DNA of 64,000 bases, taken from positions 89,393 through 153,392 of the forward strand of contig NZ_FNHN01000012.1 in NCBI RefSeq assembly GCF_900103525.1, written 5' to 3'. A program made the translations under genes and the position numbers. This stretch comes from Bacillus sp. OK048. GTDB lineage: Bacteria; Bacillota; Bacilli; Bacillales; Cytobacillaceae. Below, piece by piece: positions 53,023 to 62,785 of the stretch; position 1 is the stretch's first letter; each line of letters opens with the position of its first letter. A model generated the notes under the pieces. It was not told where the DNA came from. It ran no database searches and saw only the letters and a list, made by a program, of their open reading frames with translations.

Positions 53023-56000
53023 TTATAAACAGCTCCTCAACAGGCTGTTCATCAATCACAAACGAACGTTGCTTCCCATCCCATTGGTAGCGAATCACCG
53101 TTACGAAATCAGCATTCTTTGGTCTGACTAACTCACAAATTGCTAGACTGGATATAGTGTCATAATCCCCCCATAATGCTTGTGAGTTCATAATATAATT
53201 GAAGCCTAGCTGTTCTACCACTTCAAACATATCACGTATATTATTCTCATCAACTCCAGCAAAGGCTTCATCAAGTGAAATGATATACGGTGCCATTTCT
53301 CCAGCTTCCTTATAGCGTGAATAGGCAGCCGTAAATAGTGGAATGTACATCGCCATTGCCTTTTCCCCACCGCTAAATTTAAAGAAAGCATTATTCGTCA
53401 ATTCTCGTTTTGGTTCGTTAACGCGTTTGTAGGAAAGGACAAAGGTAAACCATTTACGATAGTCTAACACTTCCTTTAAAACTTGATGAAGCGTTGATCC
53501 TTCATTCCGTAATTGAATCAGCTCCTTCGCTTTTTCAATTCTTGATTGGAAATGCTTTGTAATTGAATTTAAGTCATCTTCATTTAAAAATTTACTATTC
53601 CGCTGGAGCAGCTTGACTAAATCTTTTGTGTCTAGTTCTTGTTCAGATTCGGCTGTTAATGGTTTCCAAGCAATTGAAAAAGTCAATCCCGATGAGTTAT
53701 CACGGCTTTCCATGATTTTGTCCATCTCGTTCACCCATTTTTCAGCACGCTTGATTCGATTTCTTAAGATGACACCTACAGTATTGACAATAATATCTTC
53801 ATAGAGTCTTCGGTCTTGTTCATCTAGCCAGCCTTTTTGATCTTCCTGCTCTTTTTCTAAGGATGTGTACACAAAATAAGGACTTACCCGTTGACCCTTA
53901 TATTCCATTAGAATCAAGCGGCGACTTTTGAGCTGGTTCCACTCGTTTATAAATGGTTCATAATAATCGCCCCAGTCCTTTGAAAACCACTCTGGACGAT
54001 CAGTATCTTCTGGGTATTCAAACATCCTGTATTCAGTAAGGTATGCCTGCTCATTAATGAACACCCTTGTCAGCTGCTCATTTAGTTTGGAACGCTCGTA
54101 CTTTCCTAGTACATGCTCAAGCTGTTTGATAATTTTTGCAGGATCCCTCTCGTCGCTTTCAACAAAACCACGGTTGATTTCAGCATTGACCATCTTTTCC
54201 CATTCATCCACCATATTGGACCAGAATTCAGCGCTTATTTTGGCTGTACCTAATTCCCTTTGACAGGTTTCTTGGTTCGCTTTATTTGTTGGAATGGTTT
54301 CTAACAGATAATTGATACCATCATCTACTTCTTTAAGCTGTTGTTGTACCTGTCGAATGCGAAGTCTAACTTCATCAATTCCTTTTAACTTTAACTGTTG
54401 CTCAATAGACTCTATTTCCGCTTGTTCTTTTCTACGCTGTGAATCCTTGATATTTTGCTCTCCTTTAAGATCGTCCAGCTCCTCTTCCAATTCCACCAAA
54501 CGTTTGCTTAATTCCTTCGTTCTTTGTTGAGCGAAAATGCACTTTTGAAACAAATCCTTAAAGCTATAGACATATCTTAGATAACTTTTAGCTGACACTA
54601 AAGCTTGCCCTAAGATATCTTTCGTCAGCGTGAGATTTAGCTGACTTCCTTCTTGGTGGAGCCTTAGTTTAATGGCCTTAAGCTGTTCATGTACAAGTTT
54701 CCATTGTTCATCCAGCTGGTTAAGGATATTTTTCTCCGCCTCTAATTTATGCCCTGTACTCTCCATTTGACCAAACACGTCACTTAATACGGAATCTTCC
54801 GGCATCGACTGCTTCCATTCTTCTGCCTGTTGAAGATTAATCTCATATTCATGCAATTGAACGTTTAATTCCTCTATTTCTAATTGGATTTGACCAATAA
54901 GTTCTTCACATTCCTTGATTTTTTCTTGCTGGTAACGCTCGCGGGAGGAGCGGCCTATAAATTTTGAAGGACCCTCATTTGGTGCATGTCCAATTAAACA
55001 GCCAAGTGAGTATGACCCGTCCACATCCACATGAAAACCAGTGCCTTCCTGTTCAAGTGGAATACTTCGTAATATTTCATCTACGAGTTTACTTGAAATC
55101 AGACTATCATCCTCTAAATCAGGCCGTAAATAATCAGCTAAGGTATATCCTAGAAGTTGCGGTTCCGGTCTAAATACCCGATCATGTTTGGGAGTAAATG
55201 ACTTCTCAGTGATAAGGCTGTCCAATATTCCCGTTTGTTTTAATGCTGCCTCGATTCGTTCCTTCTGTTCTTCTGTGACATGATCTTGGAATTCTACTGC
55301 TGCATAAAACGGGATAAAGTTTTGTCCATCGCCTTTCAACTGCTCTCTGAATACTTCTGTATCTTTGGCACGGTCAGGATTTGGCATTTTCATTGTTTTC
55401 CAGAAATGAAGCTCTGTCTTGGCTTTCTCCATTTCTGCCTTTTTATCGTCTATCAATGCTGACGTTAGTTCTCTCATCGTACGAGTATTTGTAATATAAT
55501 CGTTAATCCCTGCAAATAGTTTTTCTCTTACTCTTTCATAGCGATTATCTTCATATAGACCTTCAATCAATCGGGCAAGTTCTTGACGGCTCTCATTTGA
55601 AAAAATAAGCTTGTCGTGCGACTCCACCCAAGAAAATACTTGGTTCTCAAGCTTTTGCTTTTCTTCTGTAAACCAATCATTCAAGTGATCGAGATTTTTT
55701 CGCAATTCATCTACATGTTTCTTTTTTTCAGAGGATTGCCGCTGCAGTCGAGTATGCTCTTCCATTAGACGATTCTCGTCATCCGCTAATTCTTTTAATT
55801 GAGTAAGTAGTTGTTCATGACTCCCAATCTCCTGAAGCCAGATCGAAAAATCAAACTCATCATCCCGATGCCGTTCAAAATCGTGTACGTTTACTTCATG
55901 CTGTGAAAAGGCTGACTCTTGTGCATCATATTGCATTTCCTCAAGTATTTGTTCCATACCACTTTCATGTTCTCGAATCTCATTTTGACATTTCTCACGT

Positions 56001-57124
56001 TCCTGCCAAACCGTGTTGTATTGACCATTTTTAACATCCCATTTCCGTTGTAATGAGCCAATTTCATCGATCAATGTTTTTGTATTTTCTATCTTCTTAC
56101 GTCTTTCCTCCTCAAGATTCCAAACCTCATGTTTTTCTAGCCGCTTTTTTTCTTCTACAGCAACCTCTTTTTGCTGGATAAATTGCTGTTTCTGTTTGAT
56201 CTGTTGGTTTATTTCCAAACCCAGATTTTCATTTTTGGTTGTTAATTCATTTACTACACGTGCAGCCTCATTGTACCTATTTGAAGCTTCCTGCCATTTT
56301 ACTGACCGTTCCGTTAAAATATATTGATTATACAAATGATAGTGATTCACCAATCTGTTGCTAGAGGAAAACTCACGCTCTAACTGTTCAAGCTGCTGTT
56401 GAGTTTGATCCATACTCTCGATTGTATCCGATAGATGTCGTAACTCATCGTCTGTTAACGGAGGTAAGGCTGATTCTAAAATCTCATATATGACTGTTGG
56501 TTTAAAATCCTTTGATAGCTTAGGACTACGCAATTGGATTAAAAGCTTGATTAAGTCTTCATATGCTTCATTCGATTGGAAGCCAAAAATATATTTATTA
56601 ACGAGCTCCATATATTCACGTTGTGAATGAACTACATAACCACCATCAGCGATACGGTTTTCCAGTTCTTTCGCAGAAAAGGGAACCCGATCTCCGAGCT
56701 GGGAATGGGCAAGTTCGAAATCATGTCCAATTCTCCTGTTATCGGTTATGATAAAGTACCAAGATTTGATTCCTTTATTTCTTTTTGCCTGCATCCCTAT
56801 TCCTGTAGTAATGTAGCGCTCTACTCCTGCTTTTTTATATTCCATAAAAAGATAGCCAGTGCGCTCGTCACGATCGACGACTTCTTTTTCTCCAAGCAGG
56901 TAATCTTCCATTCTCCGAGCTTTTGAACCAAATGGATCAAGTCGGTCAGGAGACTTTTTCCCATCTAATAACACAGGTAGAAAGCTCTGCATGGTCACCG
57001 ATTTCCCCGAACCATTTGTTCCCCGAAGAAGAAGTTTTCCATCAGAAAAATGAAAAGTTTCATCATCGTAATACCAAAAATTTAATAATCCCGCTCGGTT
57101 CATCACCCATTTTGCTTCTGTCAT
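53015..57124 (-). CDS. jetC: Wadjet type II JetC (SMC/MukB-like ATPase)
   Basis: A 1369-residue SMC-like motor. Walker A is GTNGSGKS (35-42). Long coiled coils run through about 220-500 and 730-1000, with a hinge-like globular part near 570-720. The ABC signature is SGGEK (1251-1255) and Walker B is IISLDEAF (Asp1285, Glu1286). It matches the TIGR02680-type ATPase of type II Wadjet. It works as a loop-extruding motor with JetA and JetB. Its ATG is immediately after the jetB stop. Confidence 0.95.
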   Translation of the reverse strand: MTEAKWVMNRAGLLNFWYYDDETFHFSDGKLLLRGTNGSGKSVTMQSFLPVLLDGKKSPDRLDPFGSKARRMEDYLLGEKEVVDRDERTGYLFMEYKKAGVERYITTGIGMQAKRNKGIKSWYFIITDNRRIGHDFELAHSQLGDRVPFSAKELENRIADGGYVVHSQREYMELVNKYIFGFQSNEAYEDLIKLLIQLRSPKLSKDFKPTVIYEILESALPPLTDDELRHLSDTIESMDQTQQQLEQLEREFSSSNRLVNHYHLYNQYILTERSVKWQEASNRYNEAARVVNELTTKNENLGLEINQQIKQKQQFIQQKEVAVEEKKRLEKHEVWNLEEERRKKIENTKTLIDEIGSLQRKWDVKNGQYNTVWQEREKCQNEIREHESGMEQILEEMQYDAQESAFSQHEVNVHDFERHRDDEFDFSIWLQEIGSHEQLLTQLKELADDENRLMEEHTRLQRQSSEKKKHVDELRKNLDHLNDWFTEEKQKLENQVFSWVESHDKLIFSNESRQELARLIEGLYEDNRYERVREKLFAGINDYITNTRTMRELTSALIDDKKAEMEKAKTELHFWKTMKMPNPDRAKDTEVFREQLKGDGQNFIPFYAAVEFQDHVTEEQKERIEAALKQTGILDSLITEKSFTPKHDRVFRPEPQLLGYTLADYLRPDLEDDSLISSKLVDEILRSIPLEQEGTGFHVDVDGSYSLGCLIGHAPNEGPSKFIGRSSRERYQQEKIKECEELIGQIQLEIEELNVQLHEYEINLQQAEEWKQSMPEDSVLSDVFGQMESTGHKLEAEKNILNQLDEQWKLVHEQLKAIKLRLHQEGSQLNLTLTKDILGQALVSAKSYLRYVYSFKDLFQKCIFAQQRTKELSKRLVELEEELDDLKGEQNIKDSQRRKEQAEIESIEQQLKLKGIDEVRLRIRQVQQQLKEVDDGINYLLETIPTNKANQETCQRELGTAKISAEFWSNMVDEWEKMVNAEINRGFVESDERDPAKIIKQLEHVLGKYERSKLNEQLTRVFINEQAYLTEYRMFEYPEDTDRPEWFSKDWGDYYEPFINEWNQLKSRRLILMEYKGQRVSPYFVYTSLEKEQEDQKGWLDEQDRRLYEDIIVNTVGVILRNRIKRAEKWVNEMDKIMESRDNSSGLTFSIAWKPLTAESEQELDTKDLVKLLQRNSKFLNEDDLNSITKHFQSRIEKAKELIQLRNEGSTLHQVLKEVLDYRKWFTFVLSYKRVNEPKRELTNNAFFKFSGGEKAMAMYIPLFTAAYSRYKEAGEMAPYIISLDEAFAGVDENNIRDMFEVVEQLGFNYIMNSQALWGDYDTISSLAICELVRPKNADFVTVIRYQWDGKQRSFVIDEQPVEELFINE

Positions 57125-58282
57125 TTACTGTTCCTCCTGTTTATAATCACTCGGATAGTCTCCAGCCATGACTCCTACTAATGACTTGATCCGAATTAAA
57201 GACGTCTCGGGTTCCACTTCTACCATCATCCAATCCTTCATCGAACGGAGCAGCTCGGTTCGAGTTCCACTTGTACTCATATCTCGGAAATACTTCGCCC
57301 AGCCACTACCATATTGTTCACGTAAATCATCCATCACTTGTTCAAACTCACCCTCTGTCATCAGGATTTCACCATTCTCATTCGCCTTAAAACGCTCTGG
57401 CTGTCCGTGAATATACTTTGATAACTGAAGGATGATATCAGTGGATGCCTTTGTATTTGGGAATATCTGATGATACTGCTTCGGCTCTGCAATCGATAAA
57501 AAAGCAGTATTTTTGTAGACATGCAATTTATAATCACTATGTTTTTCAATATCTTCCGCCAATCGGTTGCGATAATTTCGGATATAGAGAAAATCTGGGT
57601 CTTGCTGATCTCTACGGTGCAAGCCAGGTGAAAAGAAAAGCTTACGATAAACCCTCTTCCGCCGTTCGTCTTCCTGATTTATTTTCCAGTCTTCTTTTAA
57701 TAATTCGCTCCAATGTTGATACTTTGAAAAGTCATCTGAATACGTTCTCATGAAATAGCGGCTATAGGTGGTAGCTTCATATAAAACTTCTTGTTCTTCA
57801 TTTTGATCAAAGCGACTGATATCACCATCGATTGTCACAATCAACTGAAATTCCATTAAGACTTTGACGGCTCTAATCAAGGATTTCCGATGGGTGTATA
57901 GAGTCCAGTCAAGCGGAAAATCTCCCGGATAATCTGCCTGAATCTCCTGACATAGTTCCGAGAGAAGGAACTGTTCATCCACTGCTTTGCCTTCTAAAAA
58001 AGAAAGGGCACAGCAAAAAACAGCATAGTCCATTGGCTCTTGAAAATCTTGAATTCCCATCCATGCTTCTGGTTCAACTGGGATTTTTTCGAGTTTGATA
58101 AAATGTTGGTGAACAATTAGACGCAAACCGAACTTTTCATTCATATAGCGACGGAGTACTTTCTCTCTTTCCCGAATTAGTTGATACCATTCCGGTTGTT
58201 CCGCACGTAAAATCCAATAATGATGAAACAAGATGTCCATCCCTTGAATCGCCTTTTCATCGAATACTTGTGTTTGCTCCAT
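57125..58282 (-). CDS. jetB: Wadjet type II JetB (KITE-like subunit)
   Basis: About 385 residues, DUF2398/TIGR02678 type, rich in helices and charged residues. In the MukBEF-like assembly it corresponds to MukE (KITE) and helps close the ring. The start at 58282 (MEQTQV) lies 4 bases after the jetA stop and follows AGGTG; the in-frame ATG at 58303 would overlap jetA. No stop or gap separates it from jetC, so the four genes are one operon. Confidence 0.9.
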   Translation of the reverse strand: MEQTQVFDEKAIQGMDILFHHYWILRAEQPEWYQLIREREKVLRRYMNEKFGLRLIVHQHFIKLEKIPVEPEAWMGIQDFQEPMDYAVFCCALSFLEGKAVDEQFLLSELCQEIQADYPGDFPLDWTLYTHRKSLIRAVKVLMEFQLIVTIDGDISRFDQNEEQEVLYEATTYSRYFMRTYSDDFSKYQHWSELLKEDWKINQEDERRKRVYRKLFFSPGLHRRDQQDPDFLYIRNYRNRLAEDIEKHSDYKLHVYKNTAFLSIAEPKQYHQIFPNTKASTDIILQLSKYIHGQPERFKANENGEILMTEGEFEQVMDDLREQYGSGWAKYFRDMSTSGTRTELLRSMKDWMMVEVEPETSLIRIKSLVGVMAGDYPSDYKQEEQ

Positions 58283-58286
58283 ATAA

Positions 58287-59774
58287 TCACCTATTCTCCT
58301 CAAAAACGAATGTAGCGTCTGGCATTAAAATATTTCCATCTTCTGCCTTTAACACGATTTGTCTCTCATGATCCAGAATTACCTTTACTTGTAATCCGTA
58401 ATCAGTTTTAACGACACGATGTTTATTGGCCATAGATTTTCCAATCCAGCCTAATAAAACTTTTCTGATAAATGGTTCGACAGTGGAAAGCGAAGAGAGA
58501 GTGATTTTTCCTTTGTTTATATATTTTTCTATTAACCTTATCTCTTGTTCACGTTCCTTAAGATATTGCTCTCGCTGCTCTTTTTTCCTAGATTCATTCG
58601 AATTAAAGGAACCCGGCTTCGTTTTTTCCCGATAGCGAACGGTCCGCGGCTTAATGGTCAATTCTGTTGGTGCCTCATCCCAGGTGTCCACATGCAGGTT
58701 CTCAGTGGTTGCCTCTGCCAACTGTAAATGCTGAATGGTCAACGAGCCGAACACAACAGCTGATAGTTTATGAGCTTCATCATTATCCAGGCATTCTGTA
58801 AACCATTTAGATAATTGGAGGTAGTCCTTTTTTCGACTGCGAAAGTGTTGCTGCCTCTCTCCGATACGCTGTACATATCGCGTCATTCTGCGAATCATTT
58901 CATTGGTCTGCCACTGGAGGATAACTAGTTCACTTTGTTGACTCGTTGACCCAAGAAACCACTGCCTCAACGAAAACCAATATTCTTCATATTCTATTAA
59001 CCAGTCGGAGATAGACGTAGAAACGTCCTCAAGACGGGGTATTGCTCCACGGTGCTCGATTAATTTTTGAAAGTATTTCTGCAAGCGTTCGGGAGGTAAT
59101 TCTGTCAACAAATGCTGAATTTGCAGCGATGTTTTTTGCAAGGAAACGATAAAATCTCGCAAATATGTCGTAAACTGATTTTTATAAACAAGAAATGCCT
59201 CTGTCTGCATGCGCTGATCGGTTTGTTCACTATTAATATAAGCTATATAATCGGCTGTACTTGTCCGGATAGTTTGAAAAAAGCGAAATATATCCTCCCA
59301 AATCCGCATGTAATCTTCCGCTGATTTGTTTAAATCATTTTCAAGTTCTTTTTGCAGAGTGTTTAAAGCCTGGGATAATCGATCAAACTGTGATCGTTCC
59401 AAAGATCCTTGAAACGTATCGCCTAGCTTCTCAAGCTGAACAAGCATTCTCTCAATTTCAACCGTGTACGGTGTACATTGATAACGAAACCGTTTCTTTT
59501 TGTATTCTTCAATCGTTTTAGCGTTGGTCATATCTTGCCTGGCAATTAAATTATTCCATTTTACTAGCTGCGCTAACTGTTGATGAAGCTGCTCCTCTTG
59601 ATAATCTGCAAACCTTGGAATCGAACATATATATTCCAATAATTCTTCCGGTGCAATAAAATCTCTCATTCTCTCGTGTTGATGATAAAAATAGCGGAGA
59701 ATGGTTCGATAGTGTGCCGCTGAGTCCGCTGTTAAATAGCTAGCTTCTATTATTTTTTTCATCGTTGAATCCAC
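58287..59774 (-). CDS. jetA: Wadjet type II JetA (kleisin-like subunit)
   Basis: About 495 residues, DUF2397/TIGR02677 type, mainly helical, corresponding to the MukF kleisin bridging the JetC heads. First gene of the operon. GTG at 59774 is preferred because AGGA lies 8 bases upstream; the longest reading (ATG at 59783) overlaps that site. The C-terminal part (about 430-495) is a winged-helix-like segment (LLGWIGKSMANKHRV). Confidence 0.9.
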   Translation of the reverse strand: MDSTMKKIIEASYLTADSAAHYRTILRYFYHQHERMRDFIAPEELLEYICSIPRFADYQEEQLHQQLAQLVKWNNLIARQDMTNAKTIEEYKKKRFRYQCTPYTVEIERMLVQLEKLGDTFQGSLERSQFDRLSQALNTLQKELENDLNKSAEDYMRIWEDIFRFFQTIRTSTADYIAYINSEQTDQRMQTEAFLVYKNQFTTYLRDFIVSLQKTSLQIQHLLTELPPERLQKYFQKLIEHRGAIPRLEDVSTSISDWLIEYEEYWFSLRQWFLGSTSQQSELVILQWQTNEMIRRMTRYVQRIGERQQHFRSRKKDYLQLSKWFTECLDNDEAHKLSAVVFGSLTIQHLQLAEATTENLHVDTWDEAPTELTIKPRTVRYREKTKPGSFNSNESRKKEQREQYLKEREQEIRLIEKYINKGKITLSSLSTVEPFIRKVLLGWIGKSMANKHRVVKTDYGLQVKVILDHERQIVLKAEDGNILMPDATFVFEENR

Positions 59775-60005
59775 TGTCATCATCCTAATTTAAGTTAATT
59801 ATTACAATTGTATAATATATATTTTAGGATTTATATGGAAAAAAATACTTTACTAGATAATAAATATATATATTTAATGATGCTAACCGAATTTTATGAG
59901 TAGATTACTTAAATGCATTGGTATCATAATTTTTATTACCTCAAACCTAAATTGTCTGAAAAAGAGCGATTTGTGATAAGCTAATAGATGAAAAGGAGGA
60001 ATTAA

Positions 60006-61229
60006 ATGCAGAAACGTTACCTTTTTGCGCTATTTAGCTTTATTACTATTTTTCTCTTAAGTGGTTGTGGACAAGATCCGGTCAAACCTAACCCTACCAA
60101 TTTAGCAGAGCAACAAGAAAAGATTACTGACAAGTCATTGCCAGCGGAACAGGAAGAAACTGAAAATAGTGAAGAGAACACAGTAATTCCTTCAGACTTA
60201 TCAGATCTTAAGGTGCACTTCATTGATGTTGGCCAAGGTGATTCGACTCTACTTCAATTTTCCAAGGACAATGAGGACTATACTATTCTCATTGATGCAG
60301 GTAATTGGACCGGAGATGAAGTGGTGAATTATTTAAAGTCGCAAAATGTTACACAGATTGATATAGCGATTGGGACACATCCTGATGCGGATCATATTGG
60401 GCAGCTAGATAAAGTAATTAATACCTTTAACGTTGGTGAAGTCTGGTTGTCAGGGAATACTAATCCCTCACAAATCTTTCAAAAACTTTTAAGTGCCATC
60501 GAATCGAAAAAAGTCGATTACTATGAACCTAGAATGGGTGACGAGTTTGAAATTGGACCACTAAAAATGGATGTCCTCTACCCAAAAACAATTAGCGAAC
60601 ATGATAATGAAGAATCCATTTCGTTAAAACTAACCTATGGTGAGGTTGTCTTTATTTTAACAGGTGATGCCACCACGGATGCTGAACTTAAAATGCTGCA
60701 AAGTGGAATTGATATGAAGGCAGACATCCTTAAACTTGGCCATCATGGCTCCTCTACTTCTACACACCCAACATTCTTGCGGGAAGTGAATCCATCTGTT
60801 GCCATTTACAGTGCTGGCTTGAATAATACCTATGGTCATCCCAATGAAGAAGTGGTAAATCTCGTTAAAAATACTGGGGTTCAACTATATGGCACCGATG
60901 TTCATGGAACAATTCTCGTAACAAGTGATGGAAAAGACTATAAGGTTTTAACGAAAAAAGATGGTACGATTACACCGTCTAGCAGTGGTAAAACACCAAA
61001 AGATGAGGTTAAGGTTGAACCTGCACCGATTGTTGGTAATTGCATTGACATAAATAGTGCATCCATCGAGCAATTACAAGAAATCCAACATATCGGTCCA
61101 GCACGTGCGCAGGATGTAATTAACTTACGACCTTTTCGTTCCATTGATGATATAGCACGAATAAGTGGAATTGGACCAGCTAGAATTGCAGATATTAAAT
61201 CGCAAGGAATTGCTTGTGTAGGAGGTTAG
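60006..61229 (+). CDS. Lipoprotein with ComEC-type MBL domain and ComEA-type HhH domain
   Basis: A 407-residue secreted lipoprotein (lipobox LLSGC, Cys21). An acidic linker (32-66) precedes the beta-lactamase fold of ComEC/Rec2 type (67-300): FIDVGQGDS, GTHPDADHIG with His125, Asp127, Asp129 and His130, LTGDAT and LGHHGSSTSTHP. A linker then leads to a ComEA-like helix-hairpin-helix (about 345-405: IDINSASIEQLQEIQHIGPA). It joins two parts of the DNA-uptake machinery but lacks the membrane channel, so an extracellular DNA nuclease or DNA-binding role is suggested. It diverges from the Wadjet operon. ATG follows AAAAGGAGG. Confidence 0.9.
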   Translation: MQKRYLFALFSFITIFLLSGCGQDPVKPNPTNLAEQQEKITDKSLPAEQEETENSEENTVIPSDLSDLKVHFIDVGQGDSTLLQFSKDNEDYTILIDAGNWTGDEVVNYLKSQNVTQIDIAIGTHPDADHIGQLDKVINTFNVGEVWLSGNTNPSQIFQKLLSAIESKKVDYYEPRMGDEFEIGPLKMDVLYPKTISEHDNEESISLKLTYGEVVFILTGDATTDAELKMLQSGIDMKADILKLGHHGSSTSTHPTFLREVNPSVAIYSAGLNNTYGHPNEEVVNLVKNTGVQLYGTDVHGTILVTSDGKDYKVLTKKDGTITPSSSGKTPKDEVKVEPAPIVGNCIDINSASIEQLQEIQHIGPARAQDVINLRPFRSIDDIARISGIGPARIADIKSQGIACVGG

Positions 61230-61230
61230 G

Positions 61231-61497
61231 ATGATTAAGGGTTATTTAGACAGAATCGAAGACAACAAATTTGCCGTTATTTTAGTCGATGAAATCAAAA
61301 AGGAATTTATTGTTCCGACGGTGCAACTGCCCGAAGGAAGCAAGGTAAACTCCTATTTTGAACTCACCATCGAAAATGAAAAAATCACATCTATCACATT
61401 AGACGAACAAACGACTTTTTCTGAACAGAAAAAGATAAATGAAATGATGACAAAGCTACGTTCTAAGAGTAAAGGCAGTAAATTTAAAAAGAACTAA
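61231..61497 (+). CDS. DUF3006 domain protein
   Basis: An 88-residue DUF3006 protein with the usual pattern KGYLDRIEDNKFAVILV and a basic C-terminal tail (KLRSKSKGSKFKKN). DUF3006 genes commonly follow MBL-fold ComEC-like genes, as here: its ATG is one base after the upstream TAG, with GGAGG inside the upstream gene. Translation is probably coupled. Function is unknown. Confidence 0.88.
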   Translation: MIKGYLDRIEDNKFAVILVDEIKKEFIVPTVQLPEGSKVNSYFELTIENEKITSITLDEQTTFSEQKKINEMMTKLRSKSKGSKFKKN

Positions 61498-61570
61498 CTT
61501 TCGGTCTCATAGATATGTTTTAACAAAATCTAATGAAAACGTTGTATATTATCGACTAATATGCAATTAA

Positions 61571-61602
61571 TTAAGCGAACAGCACCAGACTGTTCGCTTT
61601 TT
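61571..61602. terminator. Bidirectional terminator
   Basis: AAGCGAACAG / CTGTTCGCTT, 10-bp stem with T run, between convergent DUF3006 and ABC permease genes. Confidence 0.85.
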
Positions 61603-61639
61603 ATCTGTATCACTGGGCGACTTCAATGCTCCTCATTTT

Positions 61640-62785
61640 TCATACAAAATTCTGGGTCGTATTATTCCTGCTGAATCGATAAACGGCAATTAAGAAAAAG
61701 GCCAATGCAAAAGCGAATAAGATCATGTAATTTAAATATAATCCATTAAATGCGTTTCCTTCCTGGAGTTTTGTTAACGTATCTAAGGTCCAGCGCTGCG
61801 GCAGGAAATCTGCAATTTTTTGCAAGGATGCGGGCATCACTTCAATTGGCCAAAAGCAACCAGAGAGCATAACGGTTGGTGTGATGATGAGATTTTGTAA
61901 TGCGTTTGCTGCACTGCGACTGTTTGAAAAAGAGATAATCACTAACGATAGCCCGACAGCAACCAAGGAGAATAAAAACATGACAAAAGCAGCTTCCCAA
62001 AAGGAAATGTTGATGCCAATATGAAAGATGTTTTTCATAATCGTTAAGGTGATTAATACCTGAATGGTCATGATGATCATGTTTACGATGACATTTGAGA
62101 TCAGGTATTTTCTCGCATTAATTGGAGTCGATAGTAGTCGGAAATAGGTTCGGTTTTCTTTTTCCAAAAGAATGATTTCAGACATACTACATGCAGACAA
62201 CAGCATGATCATAATCAGGAAGCCGATCGTTTGATTGGTCATATTCTTATTTTTTGTTGTATCTTCTAAATATTGAGTGGACAACTTGAAATCTGATTGT
62301 TGATAATCTTTGTACATCTTGTCAAAGATTTGTTGATTCCCTGCTGCTGCAAAACTAATGGTTGCGATATTATTGATATATTGTTGCAAATAGGATTTCA
62401 CGTACCCCGTTATGGCTGCACCCTTAATAGAGGTAATTTGGATATGGCTAGGGTCCCCGTCTAAAATACTTTTTGAATAGCCTTTTTCAAAGGTAATAAC
62501 ACTGTCCAGTTTGCCAGATGAAATGTTTTCCTGAACATCTTCCACATCAATCTTGGAAATCGCCACATTCTCTAATCCTTTTAAAAATTTGATAGTATCT
62601 GATGTGATTTCATTTTTGTCTAAACTCACAATTCCTACATGAAGAACTGTTTGATGGTTACCAGCATATACGAGCAGGGAAATAAAAATTCCAATTAGCG
62701 GTAAACAAAGATACATGATGATGTTTTTCTTTTTTCGAAAGGTTACTTGAAGAGTGTTTTGAATGATCCAGAGGATGTCTTTCAT
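61640..62785 (-). CDS. ABC-2 type permease (LnrN-like)
   Basis: A 381-residue ABC-2 exporter permease. It has an N-terminal helix (22-44), a large extracellular domain (45-180) and then five or so helices with the family pattern LSACSMSEIILLEKENRTYFRLLSTPIN. It ends YRFSRNN. It overlaps the previous permease gene by one base (TAATG), so the two form a heterodimer. Lipopeptide or drug export (LnrMN, YfiMN type) is plausible. The ATPase gene is not in the window. Confidence 0.87.
   Translation of the reverse strand: MKDILWIIQNTLQVTFRKKKNIIMYLCLPLIGIFISLLVYAGNHQTVLHVGIVSLDKNEITSDTIKFLKGLENVAISKIDVEDVQENISSGKLDSVITFEKGYSKSILDGDPSHIQITSIKGAAITGYVKSYLQQYINNIATISFAAAGNQQIFDKMYKDYQQSDFKLSTQYLEDTTKNKNMTNQTIGFLIMIMLLSACSMSEIILLEKENRTYFRLLSTPINARKYLISNVIVNMIIMTIQVLITLTIMKNIFHIGINISFWEAAFVMFLFSLVAVGLSLVIISFSNSRSAANALQNLIITPTVMLSGCFWPIEVMPASLQKIADFLPQRWTLDTLTKLQEGNAFNGLYLNYMILFAFALAFFLIAVYRFSRNNTTQNFV

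Noticed and set aside
57122..57127. Possible jetB-jetC fusion or frameshift
   Set aside because: The jetB stop and the jetC ATG abut cleanly, so these are two coupled genes, not a broken one.
53613..57410. Plus-strand frames inside jetC and jetB
   Set aside because: Short frames opposite a fully conserved coding sequence, with no ribosome binding sites and composition typical of antisense.
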